Source of the DNA: Phycomyces blakesleeanus NRRL 1555(-)
Lineage: Eukaryota; Mucoromycota; Mucoromycetes; Mucorales; Phycomycetaceae
Reading direction: 5' to 3'
DNA length: 64,000 bases
Assembly: GCF_001638985.1 (NCBI RefSeq)
Contig: NW_017265187.1
Coordinates: 186,001-250,000, forward strand
In this document: piece by piece, positions 1 to 12,926 of the stretch
Position numbering within the stretch: position 1 is the first letter of the stretch
Layout of the letters: every line of letters begins with the position of its first letter
Position numbers and translations under genes: made by a program
The notes under the pieces: generated by a model
Seen by the model: only the letters and a program-made list of their open reading frames with translations
Told to the model about the DNA's origin: nothing
Database searches by the model: none

Positions 1-540
1 CCCACTTCCTGCCTGTTATGGATAATTGATTAAAGAATTATAATCGATCATACTTTATTTCCCATAAGTAGACAGTACGGCACTATATATGGAAGTATAT
101 GGAAACCCCGTTTGTTTTATCTTCTTGCTGTCTATGAGGGACAAATTATTGCTGATGATCATATAGATGTCCGACTTTGATTGCTATCAACACCATATAT
201 TAGAATTATTACATATAAAGCTTGATGCCTAAACTCATATATCTGAACTATTGTCTAAATTAATCGTTCCATCAATCACTCTGTGAGTACCTTATGGACC
301 CTCTAAATACGACGTATTTGAGAAAAGAAATCCAAGAAAAACAAAAATAGAATCCAATGCTGGATGAGCAGCAACACAACAACAACAGCAGCAACAAAAA
401 AAAAGTATATGTACATAAACTCCGCTTTAAAAGGTCAGTTTATAGGAAAGGCCAGGTTCGATTGCATAAGCCAGCAACTGAACTTCTTCCTCTCCACCAA
501 AATAAAATAAAACATACACGCACACACACACAATCACAGC
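1..540 (+). promoter_or_regulatory. 5' flank of the UBX-LRR gene
   Basis: AT-rich noncoding DNA upstream of the ATG at 541. The 64-codon open frame at 357-551 is A-rich and overlaps the real start in another frame, so I treat it as leader or promoter. A short CA repeat lies just before the start codon (about 518-532). No convincing TATA box or transcription-factor site was identified. Confidence 0.4.
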
Positions 541-3500
541 ATGGCCACTAATGACAGTCATTTGGCTTACCTTTTAGGCCTCGGTTTCGATTTTGACCTT
601 TGTGTTTCTGCTCTCTCTCTACATACGCAAATAGAAGACGCCACTAACTGGTAAAAAGAAAAGATAATATAGTATTCCACTATATTGTACTGCGGTGTGC
701 TTTATAAAATCACAGTACCTACACGTACACACATATGGATATTTTCTATATGAATATAATATACGTATTTATACGAATTTAAACAATAAAGGATACTTGC
801 TCAGAGTAAACCACTAGAGGCCATAGGACAGACACTAAAGTCAGATACCTCTGCTAATACCTCATCAGAACCACTCTCATGGCAAGTAAGTCATTTGGTT
901 TCCAATTTGATTTATTTATTTTTCACACACCAAAAATAAAAATAAGAGAGTTCTTTTCAAAGAAAGAAAGCAAACCAACCATAATAATAATAATAAATTA
1001 TATAAAAAAAAGACAAATAGCAACAGTTCGTTAGTGTCAAATGAAGAAGTTCCCAAAGACATGTCTTTTCAAAATATCTCTTCAAAAATGGCAATTCAAG
1101 CACGTAAAGAGAAACAATCTGAAAAGCAAGTAAGTTTTGAGGATGTATTATTCTTGTTCTTGTATATCATTTTCTTTTCTTTCTTTACAATAATAATGAT
1201 AAAATTTTGTGGGTGTGTTTTGGGATTCTTTGGTCGCAACAAGGCACGCGAAAGGGCATTACAGGCTATCAAGGAAGATCAGGAGGATCGAAAATTAAGA
1301 CGTGCCCACCTCTTGGAAAAGTCTCCAAAAAACGATGCGCCCCCACAGCAGGCATCAGGGTCAAATCGGTCTCCGGAACTCCTTCGACATCAAAAAGAAA
1401 TCAAAGCCCAGAAACTACTTGACAATGAAGTAAGACTTTTCTTTCTTTATTTCTTTGGTGCTTACAGATCTCGAGGGAGCTAGCTTTACAGCATGTATTT
1501 GTGCGTGTGAATGTTTTGAATATTTAACTTGTACCTATAAACTAAAATAAATACATAAATACAATCTGTATAACTAGGCAAAAAAAAGAGCTTTGGAGAA
1601 CATAAAGCAAGACCGAGAAGCCAAAAAGTCTTTTGCTAGTTCAATTCAACCTAAGCCAATAACATCACGCCCGCAACCCACAGTCAATCCATCGGCATCT
1701 GCTCTTATACAAGTAAATGTTGTATATATATATGTTAGATATTATATGTACTGATATTGCATTACTTTGAACATTCTTATTCATTCATTACAAATTATGT
1801 TTGCTTATATATATATATGCATCTGTAGATAAGAGCGAGTGATGGTTCTTCTTACCGAAAATCGTTTCCTTCAAACACACCGTTCTCGAATGTGTTTGAA
1901 TGGGTATTGGACCAAGAGAGAAAGTTCTATAGACAGATACTTCCGCAAGAGCAAGTTACCCTTGTATCTGTAAGCATATTTGATTTGGTTTATTTTGTAG
2001 ATATACAGGGAAGGGGAGTGGACTCGAGCCATTGAATACAGTCAAAACTAATACAAATATACAAAAGGCGTTTCCAAAACTTAGTTTGACAGGAGAAGAA
2101 TCAATTACACTTTTGGAGGCAGGCAAGCAAATCTCTTATTTTTCTTGATTTCTTTCTTATTCTTTTATTTTATTTTTTGAACCCTGTTTGTGATCTTTCT
2201 ACAGGAGCTATTGTATTAATGTGCAGCCAATTGTCAAATTATATACACATATACGCAAATACATACACATACAGGATTTGTGCCCAATGTATCTCTTCAT
2301 CTATTACGCACCATCCCCACTCCTCCAGAGCCTGAACGTGAACCTGAGCCTGCATTGGAACCTGCATTAGAACAGGAACAAAACCAAGAACCAGGTCATG
2401 TTCTGGAACAAGAAGATGAACATATGGAGAACCAAGATAGCGACGAGGATGAGGATGAAGATATGACACTGCCAAGACTAGGGTTAGCCCAGATACGAAT
2501 GGATTATTGGGCCAATACACTGGGAGGCAATCGACTTGTAGATCCTACTGAATCCGTGGATGAGGTGATGGGAGAAGCGCAGGGGATTCCAGGGGAAGAA
2601 TCAACCGCAGAGGTACAAGGTAATAATGATAGTAATGACATTGTGTATTAAGTTTTTTCTATTATTATTTCAAGACTTGATAATCCAAGCAAGATATTGT
2701 TTTTGTAACTACTTCTGATGTGTCTATTACTACTACTATTATTATATTTTCTTGATATAGTTTCTACCAACAACCCTTCCCAAAGAGACCATCGACTTAA
2801 TGCTATTCTCAGTCGAAATTCTGCTGCTAGTGCTTCCGGTGATCTAAATATACTACGTCAAGGCCAGGGAAAAGCAAGAGATGTGCGATGCTTAAAAGAC
2901 ATATGCTCTAGTATGGTAGCAGGTAAGATATACTATAATAATAATAATAGTAATAATTGGTTAATGTCGCGCATCTTAAATCTTTATAAAATGAAACAAA
3001 AATGACAGGTCTTATCACTCAACCTACAACTGAGGCTCGTAATGTTTTTAAGAAGCTCATGTTTGTATCTCCCGATGTATCCAGTTCCCTCGTGGCACAT
3101 TTGATTTCATCTAGAAAGTTGGAGAATTCTATTATGCACAGGATAGCAGATCAATGGTAAAGCCCAAAAAAAAGATAGTATTTAGATTAGATTGTTTTAT
3201 TCTATATAGTAAGTATTGTTATTAATGCAAGAGATTTCTACGGAAACTTACACCTACATATACCTATACACTTGAATCCCGCTATAGTTACTTGCAACAG
3301 GCTATTCTAGATTCCTATATTTTCACTACAGACTCCCTGCTTGAGGGCCTAAGTGTATCAAATTCTGCAGTTTCACTTGTCAAACTGAGTATACGCGGAT
3401 GTGATGTTGTAACAGACGCTGGTATCTACTACCTCAAAGGTACAAAATAATAAATAGTAGTTGTAGTATTAACAACAACAAAATATGACTTGTCTTATTT

Positions 3501-4624
3501 TATTTAAAAAAAAATGATATTCAATTGACTTTATATATATATATATACACATAATATCAAGGCCTAAAACGTCTTGAATATCTGGATGTCAGTAATTGCA
3601 AACTTACCGACAAAGGACTGCAGTCCCTAGCAGGTACTGTAAAAGATTCAACAAATAGTATATTTGATAAAGTTACAAGCTATACATATTTTTGATTAGG
3701 GTTTCCATCACTTCGTTACCTCAACTTGTCAAAGACCAAGATCACAGATTCTGGAATTAAATTGCTGGCCGACACTGCTGCATACAAAGACAGTCTAGAT
3801 ACCTTGATTGTCGAGGGATGCAAGGGACTCAAATCAAAAGATTTATTATCTAAACTCAATGGTTCGTGTTAAGAGAAAGCTTGTGTTTCATAATAACAAA
3901 TGATAATGATAATGATAATGATAAACATGAATATGAATACTTATATTCTCTTATTTTTGTACAGAATTTGTTAATCTATCCTATCTGTCATTGGCAATGA
4001 CTAGTATTGGTCCTCAGCAACCTATCTACCAGACCCATGCCCCCTTGTGTATTCTGGACATAAGCAATACAGAATTGAATGACAAGGATATGATCCAGAC
4101 CATTAGTGGCTATAGCTCTCTAAAGGAGTTACGGCTAACGGGTTGTAAAGCCATTACTTGTGCGGGGCTGGCAGCGATTCCAAAGAGTAAGTTTGTTTAT
4201 GATATAGTATAATATATTCAACCTATTCACTTTATTTCGCTTCTTTATAAATATATATATAAAGGTCTTTGCCACTTGGAAGTAATTCACTTTCCTAACC
4301 GTGAACATGAACTTGATGACCTCTTCCATAGATATGCAGGTAAATATTAAAAAGATAAAATTATACGATGTACAGTTAGTCACAATTGTGTGTGTCTGTG
4401 TGTGTGCCTTGTTATGCTTCTTTATCAGATCTTCCTTTGCAACATCTGGATTTGACGGGCTTTTTGGAAGTAACGGATGTCGGAGTAGAGCAGATTGCCA
4501 AGATGAAGCACCTTAAGTATCTCAGCTTGGAGGCCACAAAGGTCACTGACCATGGCATTGCTTTACTCAAAGGTAATGACTTGGATATTGTGAGAGCCAT
4601 GGGGATAACCTTGATTATAATGAC

Positions 4625-4661
<37 letters not shown>

Positions 4662-5380
4662 ATTAAAAATAATAATCCCTTTTATGTCAATTTGTGTATG
4701 TGATATTTTAGATCTCTTGGAATTGGAGACACTCTATTTGGACCGAACTTCCGCGTCCGATCTTGGCATTGAAGCACTGTCTGGTAATACAAAACAATTA
4801 AAAAATAGAAATTAAGAATGGTCTGAGTGGAGAGTGGAGAGTGGAGAGTGGGGAGGAATGGAGGACTTTATTTATTAATATATTAAAATCCTTTTTTTTT
4901 CTGCTTCTTCTTTTTAATAAAGAACTTTCTCGGCTGAGAACCCTGTCACTCAGTCGTACTAATGTAACAGATGAAGCTCTGAAGAATATGGGTGATTTTG
5001 AACGAACACACTATGCGCGTACTATCCGTACACTCAATCTCTCAAAGTGTCAAGAAGTGACGGATGAAGGAGTCCAGGGATTAACAGGTAATTAGATATT
5101 TATTTATTGTGGCTGTATTCCGTAAATATTAACCATTTATAAATGATTGTATGTATAATATTATACAAAAAGGCATGATTCATCTTACTCATTTAAACTT
5201 GGACCACACCGGAGTGAGTAAACAATGTCTAGTACATCTGCAAGGTTAGTTTCTGTATAGACAAATGTGATATATATATATATATATATATAGTATCTTT
5301 GCATTGGTTGATTATCTTACTGCATTTACTTAGATCTCAAATTCCTTAAGCCTTCGAGATTATTGGGTGTGGGAGAATAA
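541..5380 (+). CDS. UBA-UBX-leucine-rich repeat protein (multi-exon)
   Basis: Probably a ubiquitin/Cdc48 (p97) adaptor. I assemble about 20 exons, giving roughly 880 residues. The start at 541 opens a UBA-like helix bundle (LLGLGFDFDLCVSAL). Basic coiled segments with repeated ARERALQAIKEDQEDRK/AKKRALENIKQDREAKK follow, then a UBX domain whose core reads FPKLSLTGEESITLLEA-GFVPNVSLHLL. After an acidic Glu/Pro-rich linker (2320-2470), the second half is a long run of AMN1/F-box-type leucine-rich repeats (for example LEYLDVSNCKLTDKGLQSL and LRTLSLSRTNVTDEALKNM), ending at a TAA at 5378-5380. UBX domains generally bind Cdc48; the LRRs presumably select the client (inference). The intron after exon 7 has a GC donor at 2123-2124, forced by the reading frame (GAG GCA G|GA TTT). 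The exon 1-2 junction (650/807) is the least certain, and the last exon could differ. Confidence 0.8.
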
Positions 5381-6975
5381 GATAAAGGAGAGTAAGAAAT
5401 AATCGATAAAAACGATAAATAAGGATATATTCAGTGAACTGAAGGCCAGATATAGGTTTTATTAGGTAAAATAAAGTACAGTTACTATAATGTGATTAAA
5501 TATACATATATATACATATACCTACACATAAATCAGCTTATTTAATTCTCTGTATATGTTTATAACAAATGCATATTTATATAAATATTTCCTTCTTTGG
5601 TGATATTGATTTGCAAATTCACATACGTATATTGTATATATGTTTGTCTTACCAGATCATAGCTTGTATATTCACACTTGTTTAACTTTCAATAAATATC
5701 TATAGAATGTGTAGTTTATTTACTTTACAACTTTTTTTTAATATACAAATATTGCTTTAATGTTAACAGGTTGTCTACAGACACCTCTTGTAAAGAGTCT
5801 ATTCTCTACTGATAAAACTCTTTATAATGATTGTATTAATAGGTAAAAGATGTGTTACTGGTGTGACATTTGGTGATCGACCAAAAAAAAAAAAGGGAAA
5901 ATAAAGGAAGCAAATATCCAAACAGATCAAATAAAGAGCTCCTGACTTTTTCTGTCTCAACAAAGCACCAACACAACAGATCTAAGAAATAAGAGTAAAC
6001 GATTAAAAGGCTTTGGTATTTAGGACCTAGCCATGGGCTTGGCATTAAATATTAACACGATCAATACAACTAATATGACCAATAATGACTTTTTTATATA
6101 CATATAATATGTACATGTACATGCACTGCCAAAATCATACTATATTATATTTGTAATAAGATAAGAAATTTATATATATATAGAGAGAGAGCGAGAGAAA
6201 AAATATTGAACTAATGATATTTGCTGTATAGAATTACATTTAAAGTACTGTGTGTGTACATGCAATTGTCAATCTAACAATTGGTTACCTCAAAAATATT
6301 GAAACAAAACAAAATTGGAATCTCAATGAGGAAGAAAATTGAGGAGATTCAAGCCAAAATTTTCTCTTTGTAATTCTTTTCTTCTTCGTTTTTTTTTGAT
6401 ACTTTGTTAGAATCACAGGCTAATATATTTATCAATTTATTCTTATTTTTCTACAGAATTCAATAGACGGATAGAATATACAACAAAAAATTATCCATTA
6501 GATCCTGGCGCAGAAAACATGTATTCTACTCGACGTTCTGCCGTTCCATTTTATTGACTTGTACAACTCTATAATATGAAGGTCCCAATGTTGGTGAGTA
6601 GACACGAGCTGGATCCAATGTCAGCTGCTCTGGTGTTAATCAAACGCGGAGTTATTTGATCAATTTTTTGTACCTTATTTGAATAAACCTTGGTTGCTGT
6701 CAAGGAAACATATAAAATACAAAATATATAAAAAAAAAGGTAACAAGCAGAATACCGCGCACATATATATATATATTGTGTATCTATTGTGTATGTATAT
6801 ATCACACAAAGTACAATATAATAAAGTAGGAAATTTAAGCTACTCATTTCAATAGTAGAATACAACAAATAAAGAAGGGAAAAAAAGGCCAAGAAATGAA
6901 GGTAGACACATAGTAATTGCTATAGCAAAATTAGTCTTGATAAACATGTTAAAAGAAATAGAGACAATACACTCG

Positions 6976-7012
<37 letters not shown>

Positions 7013-7384
7013 GTAGGTGATTTCCAAGTGCCCAATGCTTATTCAAGAATCATGGATTATCATTTGAGCGTGCTAGGCTTACCAGGACAAGACAGAATGA
7101 GCACAATAAGTCTCTGTACAACCTCTTCTGTTTCGGTGTACCATTTAAATCAAACTTATATAAAGTAGCTCAAGTCAGACACACAAAATAAAATAACAAA
7201 AAAGTACACGCACATACACATAAGCACACAGGCACACGGACACAAACATCTCTTTCGCTTTCTCTTTATTTCTATACCTTCTTGTTCTTTTTTGCTCTTC
7301 TTGTCTTTCTTGTTCTTCGTTCTCTATATACTTTCTTTTATAAACAAAAGGGCTTTTTAAAATATTATTATAATATCAGCAATT
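5381..7384. other. Intergenic AT-rich region, no supported gene
   Basis: It contains microsatellites (TA runs at 6171-6182 and 6985-7010, CA run at about 6973-6986) and short open segments at 5770-5843 and 6455-6557 that splice-site signals could make exon-like. They do not join in frame to each other or to the LRR gene, so I do not call them. A 38-codon ATG frame at 7052-7168 could be an upstream ORF of the next gene. Confidence 0.4.
7155..7384 (+). promoter_or_regulatory. Probable promoter and pyrimidine-rich leader of the membrane-protein gene
   Basis: A TATA-like ACTTATATAAAG occurs at about 7155-7166, followed by a long C/T-rich tract (7245-7345) immediately before the ATG at 7385. A TATA-like box followed by a pyrimidine tract is common in fungal core promoters; no transcription start was mapped. 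Confidence 0.35.
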
Positions 7385-8829
7385 ATGGACAACTTTAAAC
7401 GAGTCTCAGCTATTGCCATTGTAGTATCGACGCTTGTGGCAGCCCCATTAGTTCAGGGCGCCTATCTTCCTCAAAGCAGCTGGGATTCTGCTGCACATAG
7501 TGATTCACTTCAAAAGCGTGCCCTGTCTGATAAGATCCCAGACTTATCCAGGGACACCCAATCCACTGACAATGATGAGCTCGACCAAAACGAAACAGAA
7601 GGATCTGCAATTGCTGAGGACGGAGCACCTCATACTCGCCCACCATATGACCAGTCCAAAGATGGCTACAGCTACCATAGCACCAAGAATGAGTTGCAGC
7701 AAAACCAACAGCCACAGCAGCAAAGACAAGAAGAACCAACTAAACCAACTATTGAATTTCAATTACACGCGGGCAGGCCCGAATTTACAACAGAAAATTC
7801 AGCAGAAGAAAATATTGAAGCTGCAGTCAAATATACAAATAATGAGGAGAGTTTAGTAGCTGACAGAACTAAAGAGCGAGAATACGACACTGAAAACGGA
7901 AACGGAAACGAAAATGACGATGAGGACGGTGTTATCCCGTTCTCTAATGAACAGACAGCCTACTATGATAATGAGGTGTTTGACGATATGCCGGAAGACC
8001 TCATGGATGCAGAAGACGTGTCTAGTAATCGCGCAAGTACTGACACCAAACTCGCCATCGTATCGGACCGAGATGAGCTGGAGTCTCCAGGCCTAGGCTA
8101 TGCAGTGAATAGACTACCAATTCCTGCACCTGGCTCTGATTCTTATTCTTCTTCATCTGGAGCTGGTGCTAGTGCTGATGCTGATGCTGCGCATGCATTC
8201 GATATTGATCAGAATGATGTTGATGCTGCAGACCTTGGCAGTTTGGCGGCGTTGAGCTTCTTGTCTCAGCCCGAGCGCGAGGAGATCCGAACGTTGATCA
8301 AGAGCCAAGAGGAGGAGGCTGTTCAGGAACTTGAGCATGAGATCGCAGAAACATTGACAAGAGCTGTTTATGCTATGAGTAAGAGTCGACCTGCGCCATG
8401 GACGGATGATCCAATCGAACTCTACCAGGCATACACAAGACCGATTGCAATCCAGAGTCCCACAACTGACACAAAGCAACGAGCTCTTGGCCTCTCGGGA
8501 TCAGCAAAACAAAAGGGCGGGCGCACCTCTACCTCAAATACACGCTTCTCAAAAGGTCCACAAGAATACCCTTTAGCAGCTATTATCATTATTCTCTGTC
8601 TACTTATTTGGGTAATTCTAAAGGTGCCAAGTCTTAAAGTAAGTTTTCTTTTTTCTTTCTTTTATATACATACATGTATTTGTTTATCTATGTATGTATG
8701 TGATTTAACCTCCTTTAAATCCGTGATTCTTATTTTACTTTATAACAATTGTAGAAATTGGTGCATTCATGTGTTGACCCAGAAAAGTCCAGTCTTCCGG
8801 TGAGTGTGTTTGAGATTGTTATTAATTAA
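7385..8829 (+). CDS. Acidic single-pass type I membrane protein, uncharacterised
   Basis: I do not recognise this family. The N-terminus is a clear signal peptide (hydrophobic SAIAIVVSTLVAAPLVQG, likely cleaved near residue 25). A dibasic Lys-Arg follows at about residue 45, a possible Kex2 processing site. A long acidic, Ser/Asn/Gln-rich, probably disordered lumenal region extends to about residue 280, then a helical stretch (PEREEIRTLIKSQEEEAVQ). A single transmembrane helix lies at about residues 396-416 (AAIIIILCLLIWVILKV), followed by a short tail. An intron starts at a GTAAGT at about 8640 and ends at the TAG before 8755. Splicing gives a tail ending KKLVHSCVDPEKSSLP and a few more residues to the TAA at 8827-8829. 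A donor-like GTGAGT at 8800 leaves open a further, unseen exon. The architecture suggests a secretory-pathway or cell-surface protein. Confidence 0.65.
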
Positions 8830-8980
8830 AAACAATAAACAGTAAACAGTAAACATTAAACAGCAAACATCAGATAATAAATAATATCAGCTTAACATGT
8901 TTCATCCTACAAATAGTTTCACCATTCAGCAAAGACCAAGACCAAGACAATGGACTAGGCCGTAGACTGGGACATAGACC

Positions 8981-9036
8981 TGGCCAGGCCAGACCAGACC
9001 AGACCAAACCAGACCAAACCAGGCCAGGCCAGGCCC
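8981..9036. repeat. Short tandem repeat, CCAGA/CCAAA units
   Basis: Degenerate pentamer and decamer units (CCAGACCAGACCAAACCAGA and similar) run for about 55 bp in noncoding DNA. The 90-codon minus-strand frame across it (Trp/Pro/Leu-rich) is an artefact of the repeat. Confidence 0.7.
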
Positions 9037-9381
9037 AAAGAAAACAAAAGCTTGAAATATATTTTGTACAAAGAAAAATCAAACAAAAAGCAGAAAAAAA
9101 AACAAAGACTATCACCCTAACAACCCATATCCCAACTATCACACCTTACAAACAGACAGCCTAAAAGACATATATACAGATTTGTATGTATGTTTTTGTA
9201 TCTGTGTGGGTGGGTGAGTAGGTGTATGGGTGTGTTTGCCTTAATCCCCTAAAACAGAAAACCAAAAACCAAAAACCAAAAACAAAGAGGGATTGCATTG
9301 CCAGTATATGCACTTCACTTTCTGCGCAAGTTAACCAAATTTCACCACCTATTATAGCACTACAAAGCCCTTGATTATATA

Positions 9382-9450
9382 CTCACTTACCTATTTACCT
9401 ACCTATTTACCTACCTATTACTTACCTATTTACTTACCTATTTACTTATT
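9382..9450. repeat. Tandem repeat, TTACCTACCTAT type
   Basis: About 70 bp of imperfect units in noncoding DNA; the Tyr/Leu/Pro-rich plus-strand frame over it is not a gene. Confidence 0.7.
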
Positions 9451-10019
9451 TATTTACAAATCTCCTAGTGAGATTTTCTTGCATTTTTTCTTTCTTACAT
9501 ATATTGTACTTAATCGGATCTCTATGCCTTTCTTTTTATCATTTTGTTTTATTGGTAAAGAATTATTGAAGCTATTTTGGATTCTTTAATCAAAAATCAA
9601 ATTAAAATTAAAACAAAAACAAAAACAAAAACATAAAAATAAAAAAGATATATTAATAAGCCTATATATTTAAATAAACATGTATATCAGTCTTGGCAAT
9701 GAAGCCTCATCTTATATTGACGATCAAAAACAAAATAAAAAAAAACTATAGCAAAATGTACAGAAATCAAGGGCCTGTATTTTTTATGGTATATGCATGT
9801 GATCTATATGCTTTCCACTCAATTAGGTTGTCCTCTAGTCCACACCTTGACACAATATACTTGTATACGTATATGTATGTATTTAGTGTATCTATGTTAG
9901 GTATGTAGCTATTCATTTATTTATATACATATAAATAAAAATAAATACAAATAAATACAAATAAAAACTCTGCAGCAACATTAAATAGCCATAAAAACTT
10001 GCAGAATCCTTTTTATTAC

Positions 10020-10051
<32 letters not shown>

Positions 10052-10087
10052 GTATTATTTAGTATTGTTGTTGTTTGTCTTTCCAAC

Positions 10088-10889
10088 ATGACAACCCTTC
10101 ACCAAAGAACACACCAAAACCTTGGATTTGCCACTGACCTTTCAGTCACTGAAATCCCCAAACATGTCAATAGAACTTACAAAGGAAAAGAGCGGGCTAC
10201 TGATGTGACCTCGCACACATCGCCAAGTGCCATCGAAAGTAGAATACAACAAACCAAAAGACCCAACATCAGTCCTAACAGCGCCAGCACCGACACGAGT
10301 GCCAACAACAATGGAACAAGCACTAGATCCTCATCTGTATCTCTTCCAACCTCTCACCCAAGTTTTCCCCGAAGAAGCTGGTTCAGAAACTCCACTAGTA
10401 GCCTAACATCTGTTGGCAGCGAGTCTCTTCTAGACCACTCACACCTCAAACCAGGAGCCAATGCCTCCCTTTTAGAATATTCTCAGACAATCACCATGTA
10501 TCGAGACAATGCAAAAAAGACACGCAATGCAGACATCCAGAGCAACTTTGCCATCTTTTTGATCGAAGCTGCCAAACGGCTGGAAGGCAAGGACTCAGTT
10601 ACAGACACAAACATGAGATTATCTTATTTGCTTGAAGCCGAATCACTACTCAAAAAGGTTGCGTCCCAAGGCCACACAGAATCACAATACCATCTAGCCA
10701 ACATGCACGCAGCTGGTTTGTGCTCGCAACACACAAAAAAACCCAAACCGGAACTTCACAAGGCATTCTGTCTTTTCGTACAGGCAGCCAAACACCACCA
10801 CCCAGATGCATCTTATCAGTGAGTTGGTATTTATTTTATTGAATTTCACATATGCATAGACAGCTATATCCACATCTACATCCACATCT

Positions 10890-10933
<44 letters not shown>

Positions 10934-12266
10934 ATGTGCATATAAAAGAATTGACTGTAAAGAGAAAGCAGAAGAAGAAAGGCAGAGAGAGGAGAAGGGG
11001 GGGAGAAAGGAGGTATTCACAGCCACAGCCCCAGCAAATAAAAGAAAAAGAGGGAGAAAAGAAGGAAAATGTATAAAAATAAAAAAAAGACCAGGGGAAA
11101 CAAATAGAGGGTTCATAGCTTGTTTGAATACCTTCCTGCATGATCGACATAGCTTGTACATGTATTCCTCTTTAAATGACTCTCTTTGTGTGTCTGTATT
11201 TACTGATTGATTTTATGATTTTCATTTTAATAACAATACTATTTATCTATTTATCTACCTTTATTAATAACCCTTGAATAACATTAGGGCTGGTAAGGCA
11301 TACGAAGAAGGAATTGGGACCAGACGTGACAAAGCAAAGGCAGTGCAATTCTATAGGCAAGTTACATACATAATGATAATAGAAGTAGTATTTTCCTTTA
11401 TTATTATTATTTTCTGGCAAATATATATTCAATTTATTTGGCTATTCAATATTAAACACTATAGTCTATAGCTTATAGCCTATAGCTTATAGCCTATAGC
11501 TTATAGCTTATAGAATATCACCATTCTCTATTAATATATCTAAATATAAATATAAATATAAATGTATATGTATATGCATGTATATTAACATAATAAACTT
11601 TGTCTTTTCATTTCTATTTTAAAAACACACACACACACACACAGAAGGGCTGCAGTACTGAACCACCCGGGTGCAATGTACAAGTTGGCCATGGCACAGA
11701 TCAATGGCCATCTCGGACTATCAAGAAATCTACGTGACGGTCATAAGTGGCTAAAACGCTCGGCCGAGGCTGCCACAACTGAATACCCTTTGGCTCTTCA
11801 TGTACTCGGCTCACTACATGAAAAAGGCGACGGGGTTGTATTTCCTGACCCTGACTATGCCCTCTCGCTCTATCGTGAGGCATGCGCCCTTGGCTGTGCG
11901 CCGTCAGCTTACAGACTGGGTGAATGTCATGCCTCTGGAGAACTTGGCTGTCCCCAAGATCACCAGCGCGCCCTGGATTATTATTCACTTGCTGCTGAAA
12001 AAGGTCACCCAGAAGCATGTTTTGCAATGGCAACGTATTACATATCTGGTGTTCCAGGTCTCTTGATTGCTTCTGATGAGCAGGCGTTTGAGTGGGTACA
12101 AAAGGCAGCTGATGGCGAGTGGCCGCGAGCAGAATACACACTGGGATACTTTTATGAAACCGGAGTTGGTACCCGACGTGATCTTAAAGAAGCCATGGTT
12201 TGGTACCGCAAGGCAGCCGATCATGGAGAGAAACATGCATTAAAACGACTGCAGAAGAGTGGATGA
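10088..12266 (+). CDS. CHS4: SEL1-repeat protein, Skt5/Chs4-like chitin synthase regulator
   Basis: Three exons (10088-10818, 11288-11356, 11645-12266) encode 473 residues. Residues 1-125 are Ser/Thr/Asn-rich and disordered. A Skt5-like entry segment follows (MYRDNAKKTRNADIQ), then successive SEL1 repeats, for example HESQYHLANMHAAG-type, AYEEGIGTRRDKAKAVQFYR and YTLGYFYETGVGTRRDLKEA. In yeasts and moulds, Skt5/Chs4 proteins bind and activate class IV chitin synthase at the plasma membrane. The family's usual C-terminal CAAX box is absent: this protein ends in RLQKSG, so membrane attachment may differ or the protein may be a paralogue. The second intron has a GC donor (AG|GCAAGT at 11355-11360) that is required to keep YRRAA in frame. 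It lies tail to tail with the ATG14-like gene. Confidence 0.8.
10890..10932. repeat. CA/TA microsatellite in SEL1 gene intron 1
   Basis: Alternating CA then TA dinucleotides. Similar TA, CA/TG runs occur at 4625-4660, 6973-7012, 11624-11642, 43072-43097, 46107-46122, 50060-50090, 53821-53853, 54690-54718 and 55956-55979, almost all in introns or intergenic DNA. Confidence 0.8.
11460..11515. repeat. Intronic tandem repeat TATAGCYTATAGCC
   Basis: Imperfect copies of a roughly 7-14 bp unit (CTATAGCTTATAGC) run for about 55 bp inside intron 2 of the SEL1 gene. The same intron ends in a CA repeat (11624-11642) directly against the acceptor. Confidence 0.7.
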
Positions 12267-12926
12267 ACAAGACAGTAATGGATTTTCGTACTCTATATTA
12301 TTGAATATTTCATTTTACAAATTTATGGTTTCTTTTATCACTACTTATATTATTTTTATATGCACTATTTCTTCTTCTTCTTTTATCATCCTTTCATTCT
12401 TTACCTTTTTTTTCTTTTTCTTACTCTCCTTCATACGTTGTTGTAATCATCGTCTAATATATATCTTTATATATTTGCATTTATTCATACATTTATACAT
12501 ACATTTATACACATATCTATATATAGATATAACAAACCAATCCTTCTTTTCATATCTTATTGTAAATCTCGATTCAAACTGTTAATCTTCTGCTTAAAAA
12601 ACCCCCCCAAAAAAAACACTATAATAAACACGCTCGTTTAGATATACGTCTAACTACTGTACTATACTGTACTGTATTATGAATTATGAATTATGAGTTA
12701 TGAATTATGAATTATGAATTGTACATTGTACATTGTGCATTGTGCATTTTTGTGTGCTATATTCTTATATCGCTGTTATTAATATTGTATTATTTCATTC
12801 AAATAAATAAACGAATAGATAGGCATGCATACAGACAGCCAGACACCCAAACAAACAAACAAACAAAAAACAAGCAGCCAAATAGCCAAACAACCAAACA
12901 AATAAACAAAAAAAAAGTATATTCAA
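12267..12926. other. Shared 3' region between two convergent genes
   Basis: Pyrimidine-rich then A-rich DNA without coding potential. It holds a GAATTAT tandem repeat (12679-12718), followed by ACATTGTGC copies and AAACA/AACCAA repeats (12845-12910). Both flanking genes presumably end their transcripts here. Confidence 0.5.

Larger units (their letters stand above)
8830..10087. other. Intergenic region rich in simple tandem repeats
   Basis: No gene supported. It holds a CCAGA/CCAAA-type repeat (8981-9036), ACCAAAA repeats (9258-9283), a TTACCTACCTAT-type array (9382-9450), AAAAC/AATAA runs (9605-9645, 9930-9966) and a TTA repeat (10015-10052) immediately upstream of the SEL1 gene start. Confidence 0.5.

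Noticed and set aside
440..500. tRNA-like B box (GGTTCGATT) at 455-463
   Set aside because: No A box or cloverleaf could be drawn.
357..551. 64-codon plus-strand ORF upstream of the UBX-LRR gene
   Set aside because: A-rich low-complexity frame overlapping the supported start in another frame.
5770..6557. Short open segments that could be extra 3' exons of the LRR gene
   Set aside because: They do not join in frame with each other, and the LRR gene already ends with a good LRR-like exon at 5380.
7052..7168. 38-codon ATG frame before the membrane-protein gene
   Set aside because: No coding signature; overlaps the probable TATA region.
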